From positions 4,512,001 to 4,576,000 of the forward strand of contig NC_064034.1 of NCBI RefSeq assembly GCF_932526225.1: a stretch of DNA of 64,000 nucleotides, written 5' to 3'. How positions within the stretch are numbered: the stretch's first letter is position 1; every line of letters starts with the position of its first letter. Source of the stretch: Nematostella vectensis. Its lineage: Eukaryota; Cnidaria; Anthozoa; Actiniaria; Edwardsiidae. Under the pieces are notes generated by a model. It saw only the letters and a list, made by a program, of their open reading frames with translations, did not search any database and was not told the DNA's origin. A program made the position numbers and the translations under genes. Shown here in pieces: positions 21,490 to 34,008 of the stretch.

Positions 21490-24400
21490 ATGGATGAATA
21501 CTTCAATAAAGCGGTTCCTCTCTACGTAAAGCACACAGATCGGGAAGACAGGTTAGTTTAAGGCTCATTGGTAATAGTTGTAGCGGTGGTGAGTTTTTTT
21601 AATTCATGTTTTGTTACAGGAGATCGCATGTTCGTATCACTGTGTCGAGTCGACTGTCTTCGTCGTCTCCGCAGAAGGTGAAGCAACCAGATAGTTTCGC
21701 ACACATATCCCTTGATGATATCCTTTAAAATCTGTCAATTTGCATACGTTACTCTATTTTTTAAGTATTTTCCGCTTTCACTGCGACGAGTTGCCATATG
21801 TTAATACTTTTTTTAGGATGACTGAACTGTGTTATTTTGTGCTTGGGTAAATATTTTAAAAGCTTGACTTATTTATTCCCATTAGTTTATTATTATTGCC
21901 CCCTTTTGTGTTCACCCTGAACGGTTATGAAAATACTAGCCTTGCTTATGAGATAGTGATCTTTTCTTAACTTTACGCTTTATTCTGAATTAAGCTTTGT
22001 ATTGAGTCATGTGTGGCAGCCCTGATTAATTCTGTTTTTTTAACCAGGAGCTGGCAGTCCGACTAACAGATGATGGCGACCCATTCTTCTTATACACACT
22101 AGTACTTAATGAGGAAGATTTCCAGAGGTAAGCCTGCATCTGTCACATATAATAGTAAGAGTATAATAAGATTAAAGAGTATGGCTTGAACTTCTGTTTG
22201 TCTTTTATATTATGAAATCCCTTGGGTACAGCAGGGGAGCATTAGTGGTTTGTTTGGTTATTTTGATTGATTTATTTGAGCATTGCCCTACATTCCCTCT
22301 GCCTCTCGTTACTGGTTTCCAGCTCTATTTCCTGTCACACATGGGTCGAGTTTGTTTGTTCTTTTCTGAGGCTGAGGTTGTTTTATTTATTATTTTATAT
22401 GCAATGTATCAACATTGTGAGTGGCAAGAAAGGACTTGAGAGTCGGTCCATATATATGTCCATTATTGTGTGGTATTCCTTTGATACAAGTCCTGTTTAA
22501 ACAAGTTCTACTATGATGTAAGTTATATTAAATGAAAAATAATGTTGTTGTTTTTCCAGTTTGAAAAGTCAGCAAGGATTGTTGGTGGATTTTGGAGCCT
22601 TTCCCCAGAAGTTTGTAGGTCTGCTTGAGATGTGCTTGAGTGAAGAGCAAAAGGAGGTCCCAAAGTGAGCAGTTAAAAATCTATGTGATAATGAGGAGAT
22701 TTATAGGTTACAAAGAACCCCAGTTTTCCAGGCAATGAAATGTGTGATTTGTCCAACTGTTTGAAACAAAAATGTCTTGGATTTTCACTGCCCCTCCCCC
22801 CCCCCCCCCCCCAAGAAAAAAGCAAACATCAAACCAATTAGCTCTGCTAAAATGTTCTGACTCTTAATGTCCCTAAATAAGTGGAGTGTACATAGCTGCA
22901 CAACTCTCTTTGTGTTCTTCTCAGGTTTCTTCTTCAGTTTCTGACCTCATCTGGTGCACTTGATAGAGGGCTTGGCTGCTTGAACATCATTGAGACAAAT
23001 ACATTCAAACATCTCACACATCTCTCCCTCAAGTTTCTACCTGGTAATGATACTGAGGTCAAGAAATATCTGGCTGACTGCCTGGCCAAGTTAAAGGTAT
23101 GTACTTCCCATATTCCTTGTGCCTTCTTGTACGTGGTGGTGGATTCAACATCAATTTTTGGACAGTAAGAAATTAAGATGAATATGAAATGGTTACAATT
23201 AACCAGGGAGATTTTATTGCTTTAAAAAAACTCTGTTGAGCAAACCTTTAAACCAATGAATTCTCAATAAATCTATGTTTCTTCCTCATGTCTTGTAATC
23301 CTATTTTATTGTGTGTTTTTTTAGACTGAGAAGAACTCGCTTGAGCAGCGATTATCATGTATTGAACAAGACCTGAAACAAAGATTAGCCACTTGTGAGA
23401 AGGTAAACTTTTTCAGAAAATTCTCAAGTATCTTGTTTTACGGGAATTAATGATTTCTGGTTACAAACAGGCATACAATGATAAATCAGAGCAACTGAGC
23501 CGCCTTCAGGTGGAATTTGATGCCAAATCTACTGAGTTGGCCAACAAACATGCGCAAGAGATGACTGCAGAAAAAGAGCGAATTCTACATGTAAGATCCA
23601 TTGAATCTTATAGGAAACCTCAGCCCTCCCTAAATGCATTGCATTATATCATAAAGTTCTAAATAAAACACATTAGAGACATTGTGACACTCAAGATTTT
23701 TAAGACTTTTAGACTGTAAATTTATTGAGAACAATCAAACTGCCTTAGAGTTTGACAAATGTTAAATTCCTGCCAGTTTACCCCAGTTCAAAACAGAAAT
23801 GAAAGTAAAGAAAAGGCTTATCTCTACAGCCAAGTAATGTAACTTTCAGGCATTTTCCAATATCTAGGTTATTGGACACAATTAGAGGTACAGTACATCA
23901 GCTTAGCAGATAACTGTAAATGTTAAAATTGCAATAGATCATTGTAAGGATAAAGTTGATGGATCATGATAAGATTAGGTTCTCACCCAGTCTGATTTCT
24001 TTTTTATTCTTTCAGCAAAAGAGTAAAACTCAGCAACAGTACGAGAAAGAGAGAAGGGATCTAGAACAGGCTCATAGGCACACAGTGAGTGTTTTGTTTT
24101 GTGTCACCAGATAACTAAGAAACCATAAAGAAAAATTGAGTAATTGCTTGGCCATCAGTTTGTATTGTGTATTTGCCTTTTATAAAACTTGGAAAGAGTA
24201 AAACAGTGGATTTATCTTGTAAACTGTATGTTCACCAGGTAAAGCAACTTGAGAGCAGACTTGATAAAGTGGAAAATCAAAACAAGGTAACTCAAGACAC
24301 ATACCAGCATTAGAACATAGAAAAAGTGTATTCTTAACAACAATAGACAAGAGAACTAGAAACAACTTCTACTATGACATTGAAATTAGTGGCCTTAAAG

Positions 24401-27400
24401 AGAGAGCCAATTTCTTTGCCATTGATTGAATACATAAAGGGGTTGTCTCTTCTTACCTTTAATAAATAACAAAAAATTGTAGGAGTTCACAGGAGAAAAA
24501 TACAGAGCAGAAGCTACCATCCGCGAACTGAAAGGAAAGTTATCAGGAATTGAAGAGGTATTTGCTACATCAGCTAAGTACATTTGTGTCATTCGAAATC
24601 TTTGGACTACACTCTTTGTGGATTCTTATTCTATTTTATGTGCTTCAGGAATATGGGCATATGAAGCAAGAGCTAAAAACACTTAGACGAGATAATGGGA
24701 CATTGGACTCAGAGCGCCATGAGAGGGATAAAACATTGGGACACCTAAGAACAAGAATAGCAGTGCTGGAACAAGAATTGCGGGACAAGGAGCAGGTGTG
24801 TTCTTTACAATCTTGAATATAAAATGTACATAGATTCGGTGTTGTAATAAGCACTTATTGCAGTCTTTACATGCAAGTGACTTTAACTCGTCCATTTACT
24901 TGCTGTTTACCATTCACTGTTTAAGTTAGTGTGCAGTCACTGGAGATGGTGCCACAGTCCAGCCTCCCAATACAGGTTAATGATAGTGCAATGACTGGCT
25001 TAACCTTCCTATGAGAGGATGTGGGTTTACAGTACAGTTCCAAGTGTATAGATTTTTTAAAGACCTGACCCAGATTTGGAATTGCATCTTGTGTTTTGAG
25101 AAACAAAGACCTTACCACTGACCTATCACAAGGGTTTGTTTGTTTGTTTTGGGGTGTTTTGCTCATCCTGCCCCAAATCCATTTCTAAGTCTATCAGTGT
25201 CCCACTGCAGGTCATCAGCCGGTCCAATGAGCTGTTGGAGTCTTCCAATGATCAGAAAAAGAAACAGGAAGACACTCTGAATCATCGAATCCAAGAGATT
25301 AAGAAACTTGAGAACACTGTCAGCACTATCTCTGCCGAAGTTGTCAAGGTACAAGAAAGACATCACTGAGTCTTCTCTATTTGGTTGTCTGTGGCAATCA
25401 CTCCAAGCTTTGACTATAGATTACACCCACACTTCAATTTACTGGGCCTGTCACACTGATAAGACAGTGGGATATTTTAAATCCTGAAGTGTGGGGAGGC
25501 CCTTAGAAGCAAGCTTTGCCTTGCTTTACCTTAGTTTACAGTACATTGATTATCTCATAGTGTCCTGTCTTCTTATTTAAACATTTACCTCTTTACCTTT
25601 TAATTTTGCCTTGCCTTACCTTATTTTAACTTTTCCTTCTTATTCTTTAATCTTACATACTTTACTTTGTGCTCTTGGGCACTTGACCTTACCTTGTCAT
25701 TCCTGAAAATCCCTTCTTACCTTGTTTGACCTTACTTGACCTCCTTATCTTCTAATATTTGCTTGCCTTACCTTACTTTGACTCATTTCACCCCTTTACC
25801 ATGCATTACCATTCCTGAATTTACCTTCTTAACCTTATTTTACCTTACTCCACCTCTTCACCCTTCTTACCTTTTTTTACTTTACTTCGCCTCCTTAACT
25901 TTTGATCTTGGCTTGTCTTACCTTACTCTGCCTTTCCTTACTTTTTACCTTTTTAATCACTCTTTACCTTACCTCGAGTTATCATCCCTGAGTATCCTTT
26001 CTTGCTTTTTGTACTTTACTTCGCCTTCTTACCTTTTAGTCTTGGCTTGTCTTACCTTACTCTGTCTTCACCCACTTTTAACCTTTTTACTCACTCTTTG
26101 CCATGCCTTGCCTTTTCATCCTTGATTATCCCTTCTTACCTTTTTTGACAATACTAACATCCCTCTTTGACTTTTTCCTTCTTTGCCTTATACCTGAATA
26201 TCGCCTTATTTTACCGTGATTCACTTGTTTTCAGGGAAATGAAATTATACATAAACTGCAGACGCAGTTACGAAATTTTAAATCAGAGGTAAGCCCTTGG
26301 TGTAAACCTAAATAAATGCTTTCCGCTCTCTGTAAATTTAATGGCTGAGAGTGAACTCATATTTTTTACTGTTTTATTGTAGATAAAACTGAAAAACGTC
26401 CTCACTAAGCAACAAGAAAAGTTATTGGGTGAAAAGGTTTGTCATACATGCGCCTAAAAGTGGCCTATCTCATTATTTAGTTCATAGACAATGTTTTTTT
26501 CTAAAGGAAACTGTCATAAAGCGGCAAACCCAGGAACTTGAGACGACGACAGAAAACCTAAAACAAAAAGAGGAGGAGGTAAAAAGCACCACAAAACACA
26601 TTTGTTTTACATTTAGCGCCTTCCAAGTAAGACATTCACATCAGTGCCCTTTTATTTCAGGTGAAAAAACTGAATGAATCACTTGAAAGCACCATGGCAA
26701 AACTAGAAGAAAGCAAAGAACTGTTGAAAACCAACGAGAACGGTGGGTTTACTTTAGTGTTAATAACTATAGAAGCCCATCTATTTACAAGGTTCATCTT
26801 ATCAAGAGGGATCTAGTCTCAGGACAGACTATCACCACCACCTATCGGGATTTGGTTTAGCGTCGGAGTGTATATGAATGTGTTGTTGCAGTCCGGTATC
26901 ACCTTCATTTGATTATTGACTTCATATTCCAGTGATTAATTGGTTGAACAAGCAGATGAACGACCAGATGGCAGCTCGGCAACGACACGGACCATTCGAA
27001 CTTCACTCCGCCAAGGATCCCGCGTTTGCTCGCGAATTAACCGCTGTAAGTGTTACGATTGGCTTGTGAAATAACCTGGCAAGTTTTAAGGTCACCTAGT
27101 AGGGATTGAAAGTATGGCTGCTAACAAAGGATAGCCCAAAGCAGCTGACGCTGACAATGAAATTGCACTAAATTCGCAGATGATTCTGTGTTCAAATTAA
27201 AAAAGGGGAAATATCACCTTGACTACTTTGTTGTAAGTTCACTTTACCAAAATACATGGTCAATAAGTGGCTAAGAATTACTAGACTACCTTCTTATCTT
27301 CTCATTTTAGTCTAGTGTGCCATCAACGACTTCCGGTTCCCAGACGTTTGTCCCGCGCTACACTGGGCCACAACAGGTCAGTTGTCATTGTCAGTTTATT

Positions 27401-28015
27401 ATGAGGCATGGCTAAGAGCGGATGACTTAGTGGCTTTTTAAGCCAAGATGCCTCAAGTAATAAGTAAGTAAGGGGTGGTACCATAAACTCTCTAGTACGA
27501 ACCCACCTACACTACATGTACATATGAGGGATCCCCGTTAGAACTATTTTGTAAAAGCTTTTATGTCAATGAGTATGACGCTTTGTTATCTGGCATAAGA
27601 TATAGATGTGTATGGAGAATTGTGATCATCTGGTAAAACTTCCTATATCAACGTGTATGACAAATTTGGCTTTGTTCTCATCCGATAGGTGTCCTACCGA
27701 CCTCCACCCCAGCGGAAGCCTAGCCTCCCTCGACCCCTCAGCCAGTCTACCCCGACCATCCCTGAGGAACCCGAGACTGCTCCACCAAAGCCTAACACAA
27801 CGACGCCCCTGACACGAGGGAATCGCGAAAACCAGCCCCTGCTCGATCCCAAGTACCTACAGCGGAAGACACAAATAGGAGGGGGTCCCCTTAACGACGC
27901 TAATAATGTCCCTAGTGAGAATAGGGTTCTGCAGCCATCACAACGATTCGGGCCTAACCCTCGGTTAACGCCCTCACAGGCGCCATTAATGTCTGCGTAC
28001 TTCAAGCCTACGTGA
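21490..28015 (+). CDS. SASS6: Spindle assembly abnormal protein 6 (SAS-6), centriole cartwheel protein
   Basis: Nineteen exons: 21490-21551, 21620-21677, 22048-22127, 22560-22664, 22925-23096, 23325-23402, 23471-23590, 24016-24084, 24239-24286, 24483-24557, 24649-24795, 25211-25348, 26235-26288, 26383-26436, 26507-26578, 26661-26742, 26933-27045, 27311-27376, 27689-28015. They give 639 residues in one frame. The N-terminal head ([32 protein letters not shown]) contains the PISA motif region ([10 protein letters not shown] ... [20 protein letters not shown]). A long coiled coil follows from about residue 160 to 470, then the conserved [11 protein letters not shown] motif and a Pro-rich disordered tail. 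SAS-6 dimerises through the coil and forms nine-fold rings through the head to template the centriole. An AATAAA lies at 28099. The 25349-26234 intron is unusually CTTACCTT-rich. Confidence 0.96.
25500..26225. repeat. Degenerate CTTACCTT-rich intronic tract
   Basis: Irregular tandem array of CCTTACCTT / TTTTACCTT / CTTGCCTT words inside a SAS-6 intron, strongly pyrimidine-biased on the sense strand. The complementary strand reads AAGGTAAGG over and over, a near-perfect 5' splice-site consensus in antisense. Confidence 0.7.
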
Positions 28016-29215
28016 CCCGTGTATAGTTTCTGTGGTGATTTATACGGATTTATGTATTACGAAGTCTTGTTATAAGGTCATTCTGTAAATACTATTCAAA
28101 TAAAATAATAGCCTGAGTTTTCGTGGTATTGTATTTATCTATACGACTTCTACTTTATTGTTCAAACCAAATATCGAAGTGAATGGAAAGTGGATGGTAT
28201 TTAATGGGCTTGGCTAGTTACCCCTCTTTTTTTGGGGAACCTTTTCTCTACACACTGATTAACTTGCGCATTTGACCATTAAACACTTTCAAACTATTTT
28301 TTATATACAAGACAATAAAATACTCTTAATTTAAGTAAGGGTAATAACCTTTGCAAGTTTTCTAACAAATGCCCCCCTAAAACAAAACGGCACGTCTTAT
28401 TCATAAGTCAGAACATAATATAGTTGCATTTTTGTGCAGTGCTCGCTATTTTAGAACAAATTGCCATTTTCATTGTCATGGCTCCAAAACACTTAAGAGA
28501 AAATGGTCGCTATAAAATCCTGGCTACGGGCCTGTTAGTTGTACGGTGTACGCTTGCATGCCGTCCCATACCGAGATGGTGACGCCCTTTCCTCACCTAA
28601 AAGTCGGGACAAACAATTGCAAACCCATGAGAGTAAAAAAATCTGTTAAGTATTTCGTCAGAGGTCCTAATTACCGCCGGCTTATAATGATATTGGGAAT
28701 CTTTTATATATGTGTAGATATAATTCGGTGCTTTACGAGTGTATTTTAATAATTAAAAAAAAGTATACTTGAAACTGCATTTAAAAGCGTAGGGAGCTAA
28801 TGAAATGCTAAAGAATCCAAAAATGCGCTCATATGATTTGAAGCTAATCAGGTGAAACACGCCCATTTTTTCCTTGGTATTTGGACCGGTCCGCTACTTA
28901 GCGTATTGTGTAAAACAATACGTGTACACACCTCTGGAAAAACTACATTTCAATGAAAAAGACTAAGTAAAATGACGACCGAAATAACTCTCGCAAATAT
29001 TCCAGCGATCGGAATACTTATGTGACGTTTCTTGGTTTGAAAGGAGGCCTTAACGTAACGAAGGCAAAAGAAGAGAGTGCTGGTTCGCTCGTCGATGGTT
29101 TGTTATCTTAACTTGAAGTACTCGATCGCATACCAGCCGCTAAAACAACTGTTTGACCCGATTGTAGCTAAAGATAAACGGACCTTAAGAAGTTTGCCGT
29201 GGTTTGTCTTTTAAT
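28016..29215. other. Spacer before forkhead gene 1
   Basis: SAS-6 3' UTR with a poly(A) signal near 28099, then AT-rich sequence and the forkhead promoter region. No gene seen; the frame at 28546-28749 has no recognisable feature. Confidence 0.4.
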
Positions 29216-30394
29216 ATGGAGGATTCCAACAACACAAATCAAGCTGTTGAGCCGGCTGGTAATCCGGTGTTAAATTCGAATGAAGAGTTGGAGAAAGAAG
29301 TTGGGGATAAAAAGCAAAGCAGGCGACAACAGAGCAGAGGTAAACCGCCATACTCGTACATCGCCCTCATCTGCATGGCAATTACAAGCTCCCCACAGAG
29401 GCAACTTACTCTATCTGAGATCTACGACTTCATCTCCCAGAGATTCCCATTCTATCAAACGTGCTCGATCAAGTGGAAAAACTCTATTCGTCACAACCTG
29501 ACTCTTAACGACTGCTTCATCAAGCTCCCACGTGAACCAAACAGACCAGGAAAAGGGAATTACTGGACCATAGACCCAACTAGCGTGGACATGTTCGACA
29601 ATGGCAGCTTCTTGCGACGCCGCAAGCGCTTCAGGCGAGAGGAAGATGGGTGTGGTGGGGAAAGGGAGCTGATCCCTTGGCCTCCTAATCCGCAGCTTCA
29701 CCCTGGACTTTTACAATTCCAAAAGCACGAAGCAGGACTCGCTCTCCTACCTCGTGGTGTTTCCGGATATCCCGTAGCACCCCTCTTCCCAAGCCCTGCA
29801 ATGCCGCCGCGTCATTGTCTCCGCGCAGAGGGAGTCACTTTAACTGGTGCCTCTCCAACATTTGGTGATTTGCGCCCTAACTGGGCGCCTCCCAGCTCAA
29901 TCACCAGACCAGCGGTTGCTCCCATTACCCGCGTTCGTCCTGGCTTGGATTGTCTACCGGTGTGGTCGACCACGCTCCCCATAACGTCCACAGAGCAGAT
30001 TATTCCAACATCCCAGCCAGTTCCCAAGATGCACCAAGGCAAGAGCGAGCCCTTTATGGAGTCGTGTATCTATGGCAACACGTTTGGATCCCGCAGGCGG
30101 CCCGCGGAGAATCCCGAGTGGAGGGTCTGCTCTAGCCCCTCGGGTCCGTTACCTAGCATCTCAAGTTTCAGTTCCGAGCACGAGGGATTACACCATTTGG
30201 ATCTTGTAAGCCATCCGGAGATTCCCTCGGGATTCCCGCTAAAATCCAAGGACCATCTGCCACACCTAACAGGAATCGAATCGCAATCCGCAGGACACCT
30301 GACATGCAATGTGACATCACAACTGGAAGCCCGATTTGCTGTCAATCAACCTATTGTTTATTCAGAAACGCCTGTCACTAGCTCTGCCCCTTAA
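29216..30394 (+). CDS. Forkhead-box transcription factor (FoxE/FoxD-like), single exon
   Basis: The ATG at 29216 is the first start in the frame and gives 392 residues without introns. The forkhead DNA-binding domain spans about residues 42-140: [33 protein letters not shown], recognition helix [17 protein letters not shown], wing [10 protein letters not shown] and [17 protein letters not shown]. The [11 protein letters not shown] wing end and [13 protein letters not shown] resemble FoxE/FoxD/FoxB classes; orthology needs a tree. Unusual is [13 protein letters not shown], where most classes have WQNSIRHN. The rest is Pro/Ser-rich. No Engrailed-type EH1 repressor motif stands out. A 32-bp minisatellite starts about 280 bp after the stop. 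Expected to act in the nucleus on RYAAAYA-type sites. Confidence 0.92.
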   Translation: MEDSNNTNQAVEPAGNPVLNSNEELEKEVGDKKQSRRQQSRGKPPYSYIALICMAITSSPQRQLTLSEIYDFISQRFPFYQTCSIKWKNSIRHNLTLNDCFIKLPREPNRPGKGNYWTIDPTSVDMFDNGSFLRRRKRFRREEDGCGGERELIPWPPNPQLHPGLLQFQKHEAGLALLPRGVSGYPVAPLFPSPAMPPRHCLRAEGVTLTGASPTFGDLRPNWAPPSSITRPAVAPITRVRPGLDCLPVWSTTLPITSTEQIIPTSQPVPKMHQGKSEPFMESCIYGNTFGSRRRPAENPEWRVCSSPSGPLPSISSFSSEHEGLHHLDLVSHPEIPSGFPLKSKDHLPHLTGIESQSAGHLTCNVTSQLEARFAVNQPIVYSETPVTSSAP

Positions 30395-30675
30395 GTGACG
30401 CTGACCCATAATGCCCTGCACAAGGGGAAGGAACTCGTTCAACGTAGGTGTAAAGTGTTTGTCTGGTTAAGGTTTAAGGGTGATGGGGTCAAAAAGCTTG
30501 TACTTAAAACTGGTTTCATGCTTGCAAAGCAATTTAGTAAAACTAAATGTAACGAATGAAAGAACTACGCCATTTCTAATTGTTAAAAAATAAGCTAAGC
30601 ATTGTTCTAACAAATAAAAATATAAGAAACCGTGTCTATTGTTTATCATATTAACTTTAATAGTTGCCTAAAGAA

Positions 30676-32113
30676 GGGACTAGGGATAATGCGAACGACT
30701 TGTTAAGGGGTTTAGGGATAATGCGAACGACTTGTTAAGAGGTTTAGGGATAATGCGAACGACTTGTTAAGGGGTTTAGGGATAATGCGGACGACTTGTT
30801 AAGGGGTTTAGGGATAATGCGGACGACTTGTTAAGGGGTTTAGGGATAATGCGGACGACTTGTTAAGGGGTTTAGAGATAATGCGGACGACTTGTTAAGG
30901 GGTTTAGGGATAATGCGGACGACTTGTTAAGGGGTTTAGGGATAATGCGGACGACTTGTTAAGGGGTTTAGGGATAATACGAACGACTTGTTAAGGGGTT
31001 TAGGGATAATGCGAACGACTTGTTAAGGGGTTTAGGGATAATGCGGACGACTTGTTAAGGGGTTTAGGGATAATGCGAACGACTTGTTAAGGGGTTTAGG
31101 GATAATACGAACGACTTGTTAAGGGGTTTAGGGATAATGCGAACGACTTGTTAAGGGGTTTAGAGATAATGCGAACGACTTGTTAAGGGGTTTAGGGATA
31201 ATGCGAACGACTTGTTAAGGGGTTTAGGGATAATACGAACGACTTGTTAAGGGGTTTAGGGATAATGCGAACGACTTGTTAAGGGTTTAGAGATAATGCG
31301 AACGACTTGTTAAGGGTTTAGGGATAATGCGAACGACTTGTTAAGGGGTTTAGAGATAATGCGAACGACTTGTTAAGGGGTTTAGGGATAATGCGGACGA
31401 CTTGTTAAGGGGTTTAGGGATAATGCGAACGACTTGTTAAGGGGTTTAGGGATAATGCGGGCGACTTGTTAAGGGGTTTAGGGATAATGCGGGCGACTTG
31501 TTAAGGGGTTTAGGGATAATGCGAACGACTTGTTAAGGGGTTTAGGGATAATGCGGACGACTTGTTAAGGGGTTTAGGGATAATGCGAACGACTTGTTAA
31601 GGGGTTTAGGGATAATGCGAACGACTTGTTAAGGGGTTTAGGGATAATACGAACGACTTGTTAAGGGGTTTAGGGATAATGCGGACGACTTGTTAAGGGG
31701 TTTAGGGATAATGCGAACGACTTGTTAAGGGGTTTAGGGATAATGCGGACGACTTGTTAAGGGGTTTAGGGATAATGCGAACGACTTGTTAAGGGGTTTA
31801 GGGATAATGCGAACGACTTGTTAAGGGGTTTAGGGATAATGCGGACGACTTGTTAAGGGGTTTAGGGATAATGCGAACGACTTGTTAAGGGGTTTAGGGA
31901 TAATGCGGACGACTTGTTAAGGGGTTTAGGGATAATGCGAACGACTTGTTAAGGGGTTTAGGGATAATGCGGACGACTTGTTAAGGGGTTTAGGGATAAT
32001 GCGAACGACTTGTTAAGGGGTTTAGGGATAATGCGGACGACTTGTTAAGGGGTTTAGGGATAATGCGAACGACTTGTTAAGGGGTCTAGGGATAATGCGG
32101 ACGACTAGTTAAG
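30676..32113. repeat. 32-bp minisatellite, about 45 copies
   Basis: Unit GGTTTAGGGATAATGCG(A/G)ACGACTTGTTAAGG, very homogeneous. The main variable site is GCGAAC versus GCGGAC (also ACGAAC and GCGGGC). From about 31680 to 32100 the two types mostly alternate, giving a 64-bp higher-order period. Two 31-bp units with one fewer G occur near 31280-31320. Confidence 0.97.
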
Positions 32114-32390
32114 GGGTGTTGCCAGGGTCTCTGCACGTGATTTATTGTTTGTTTCTTTAAGGATTTTAAAAGGCAGAAATTAGATTTTATTTGCGTAAAA
32201 TAAATAAGATGATTCGGTGGTCGAGAGTCGAGCAGACGCATAATAGCTAAGAAAGTAAATAGCAAATATATAATATATATTTCATTTTATAAATCCTCTT
32301 AACTTTCTCTCATATATACAAAACAAGATGAACCAAGATCAATGTAGACAATGTCCATGTTTTTTCACTTTTTAATGCATCGGGACTCAG
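32114..32390. other. Spacer between minisatellite and inverted duplication
   Basis: AT-rich; no gene or clear element seen. Confidence 0.4.
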
Positions 32391-32610
32391 TGCTCGGATG
32401 GCTTGGTGGAAGTACCTGGTTACTACCCTTCGCCAGGATTTGTCGCGGATTCACGCTCAACTATCTTCTTTGCCCTCAGAGAGTAACAGTCCGCGTCTCC
32501 CATTCCACGAAAACTCACAAATACGACAACAGCTGGGGTGGAAGTACCTGGTTCTTGCCTTCGCCAGGGTTTGTCGCGGATTCCCGCTTAACTATTCTTT
32601 GTGCTGTTTT
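32391..32610. repeat. Left arm of inverted duplication
   Basis: Contains GCTCGGATGGCTTGGTGGAAGTACCTGG followed by CTTCGCCAGGATTTGTCGCGGATTC, then a second tandem copy of the AAGTACCTGGTT...CGCCAGGGTTTGTCGCGGATTCCCGC block (about 32541-32590). The same two blocks appear inverted at 34650-34830, 3' of the paralogous gene. Confidence 0.85.
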
Positions 32611-32718
32611 CGGTCGCTTAGTTCTCAGTCTGGATATTAGGAGTCGATCGACTTTTTGCAACAGTACAACAGTAGTTGTAATCTGTTGCTGTCCACGATG
32701 AATCTGCCAGATGGGTGT

Positions 32719-32982
32719 CTATTCTTCATCCATGATCTCTTCCAGAGGTACAACTCGACGGCTCCTCCTTAGCTCCTGCCAGAGGTTTCGTGCCTTGATA
32801 TAAAGAGGGTCGACACTCATGGGCGACTTGGATATCTCCATCACATCTGGCTCGCTAACATATAAAGTATCCTGTGATAGACTCAGGTAACGATGTAGTC
32901 TGAGTCGTCGGTTTTCGCGTTTCCAAGCTTCTTCTTGTAAATCAATGACTCGGTCACTGCTGCAACCGAAACAGTTTCCCAT
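32719..32982 (-). CDS. Small MGN-starting acylated-type protein, copy A
   Basis: 87 residues, single exon, starting MGNCFGCSSDRVIDLQEE. Gly2 plus Cys4 and Cys7 is a classic N-myristoylation/palmitoylation layout that anchors proteins to the cytosolic face of membranes. The rest is charged, with basic LRRSRRVV and acidic EEIMDEE at the end. It shares the N-terminal MGN...SDRVIDL block and an LRRxRR patch near the C-terminus with the gene at 34009-34524, which lies divergently about 1 kb away. The pair shares inverted 3' flanks. No known family is recognised; likely lineage-restricted. Confidence 0.7.
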   Translation of the reverse strand: MGNCFGCSSDRVIDLQEEAWKRENRRLRLHRYLSLSQDTLYVSEPDVMEISKSPMSVDPLYIKARNLWQELRRSRRVVPLEEIMDEE

Positions 32983-34008
32983 TTTTACAGCGTTGCCTCG
33001 GAGGTGATTTTTTTTTTCGCAGTGACTAAAGCGGGTCGAGTTCTAATTCTACACGTCACAATAGTCGATAAAGTTAAGAACGTGCTCAAATAATAAAGAT
33101 CCCAATAATTAACCACTTGCATTTATGGCGTCTAGAATGGAAGATTCGTAAAACTCGGTTATAGAAACAGAAAAAAAAGGAATGAGTCCGTGACAATAAC
33201 GTTTGTGGACGTGCGCTAACATCACCGTGCGGCGATATTAGAGAATTGCTGAAAAACGGCGTTGACGTCCGTGACCGCGCGCGTAGAACGTAAAAATAGG
33301 GAAAGTGCCGTTCAAGATTTCCTGTCACGGACGTCAACCCCGTTTTTCAGCAATTCGTGAGCGCGCGCGCCGTTTTTGATGCTGTTCGTGGTGACTTGCT
33401 TAAGCTCTGTATTCTTGAACGCCCTAAACCGCCCTACGTTCTCATAATTGGTAGATAGTCTTTTGGAAGAAAAGTTAAAAATGCACAACCAATCCTTTTA
33501 TCAATGCTCAACATCGAGTTACTTTTCGATCGGCGAGCGCCTGGTTGTCCCCACGCCTAGCAAGATCCAGCTCTTCGAGAAGATTTCACACCAAATTAGA
33601 TAGAACTAACCTATGTATTATATGCAAGGGGAAAGAAAAGAAAGGAACCATTCAACACAACAAATATTTGTTAAAAAGGTCTGGAAATGCCTTTACGCGT
33701 AGTGGTCGTTCTAATTGCGGCATCCAGTGGCGCATCGGTTGGGACACCTGTGTTTCCTCGAGCACAGGCCTCAGCTCAGCTTGAAGACCCCACCCCAAAT
33801 TAGTTTGAATCAACAGGTGGCAAAAATCAGCTGCCAAGAGAAGCATTTGAAAAGGGCTGTTGCCATTGTTGCCATTTCTAAAAACTGCTAAGATTGTCAC
33901 TAGAAACGCGCCCTCTTTTGCTGCATGCGCGCGCTACCCGTACTAATTGTGACGCGCTTAAATTAAAAATTCGACAAAGTTCTCCGACCGGCAGAGTCGC
34001 AGTAAAAA
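32983..34008. promoter_or_regulatory. Divergent promoter region between the two MGN genes
   Basis: About 1 kb. Both starts are preceded by a similar sequence (GTAAAAATGGG in each). Contains the strong inverted repeat at 33241-33354 with ACGTC motifs. No other gene is supported; the frames at 33545 and 33652 look random. Confidence 0.5.
33241..33354. repeat. 33-bp inverted repeat with TGACGTC cores
   Basis: GAATTGCTGAAAAACGGCGT... at about 33242 and its inverted copy ending ...CGTTTTTCAGCAATTC at about 33354 pair over 33 bp with one mismatch, around a loop of roughly 45-50 bp. Each arm carries TTGACGTCCGTGAC, containing the palindrome GACGTC found in CREB/ATF-type sites. It is either a small foldback element or a paired enhancer between the MGN genes. 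Confidence 0.8.

Noticed and set aside
25736-26125. 129-codon frame rich in Leu/Tyr/Pro/Thr
   Set aside because: A translation of the CTTACCTT low-complexity intron tract in SAS-6, not a gene.
28546-28749. 67-codon frame between SAS-6 and forkhead gene 1
   Set aside because: No recognisable motif, no splice context, and a typical random frame length.
30676-32113. TAGGGATAA in each 32-bp unit, resembling the start of the I-SceI homing endonuclease site
   Set aside because: Only the first nine bases match; the second half of the 18-bp site is absent.
30676-32113. TTTAGGG in each unit, resembling a plant-type telomere heptamer
   Set aside because: It occurs once per 32 bp and never in tandem; an ordinary minisatellite explains it.
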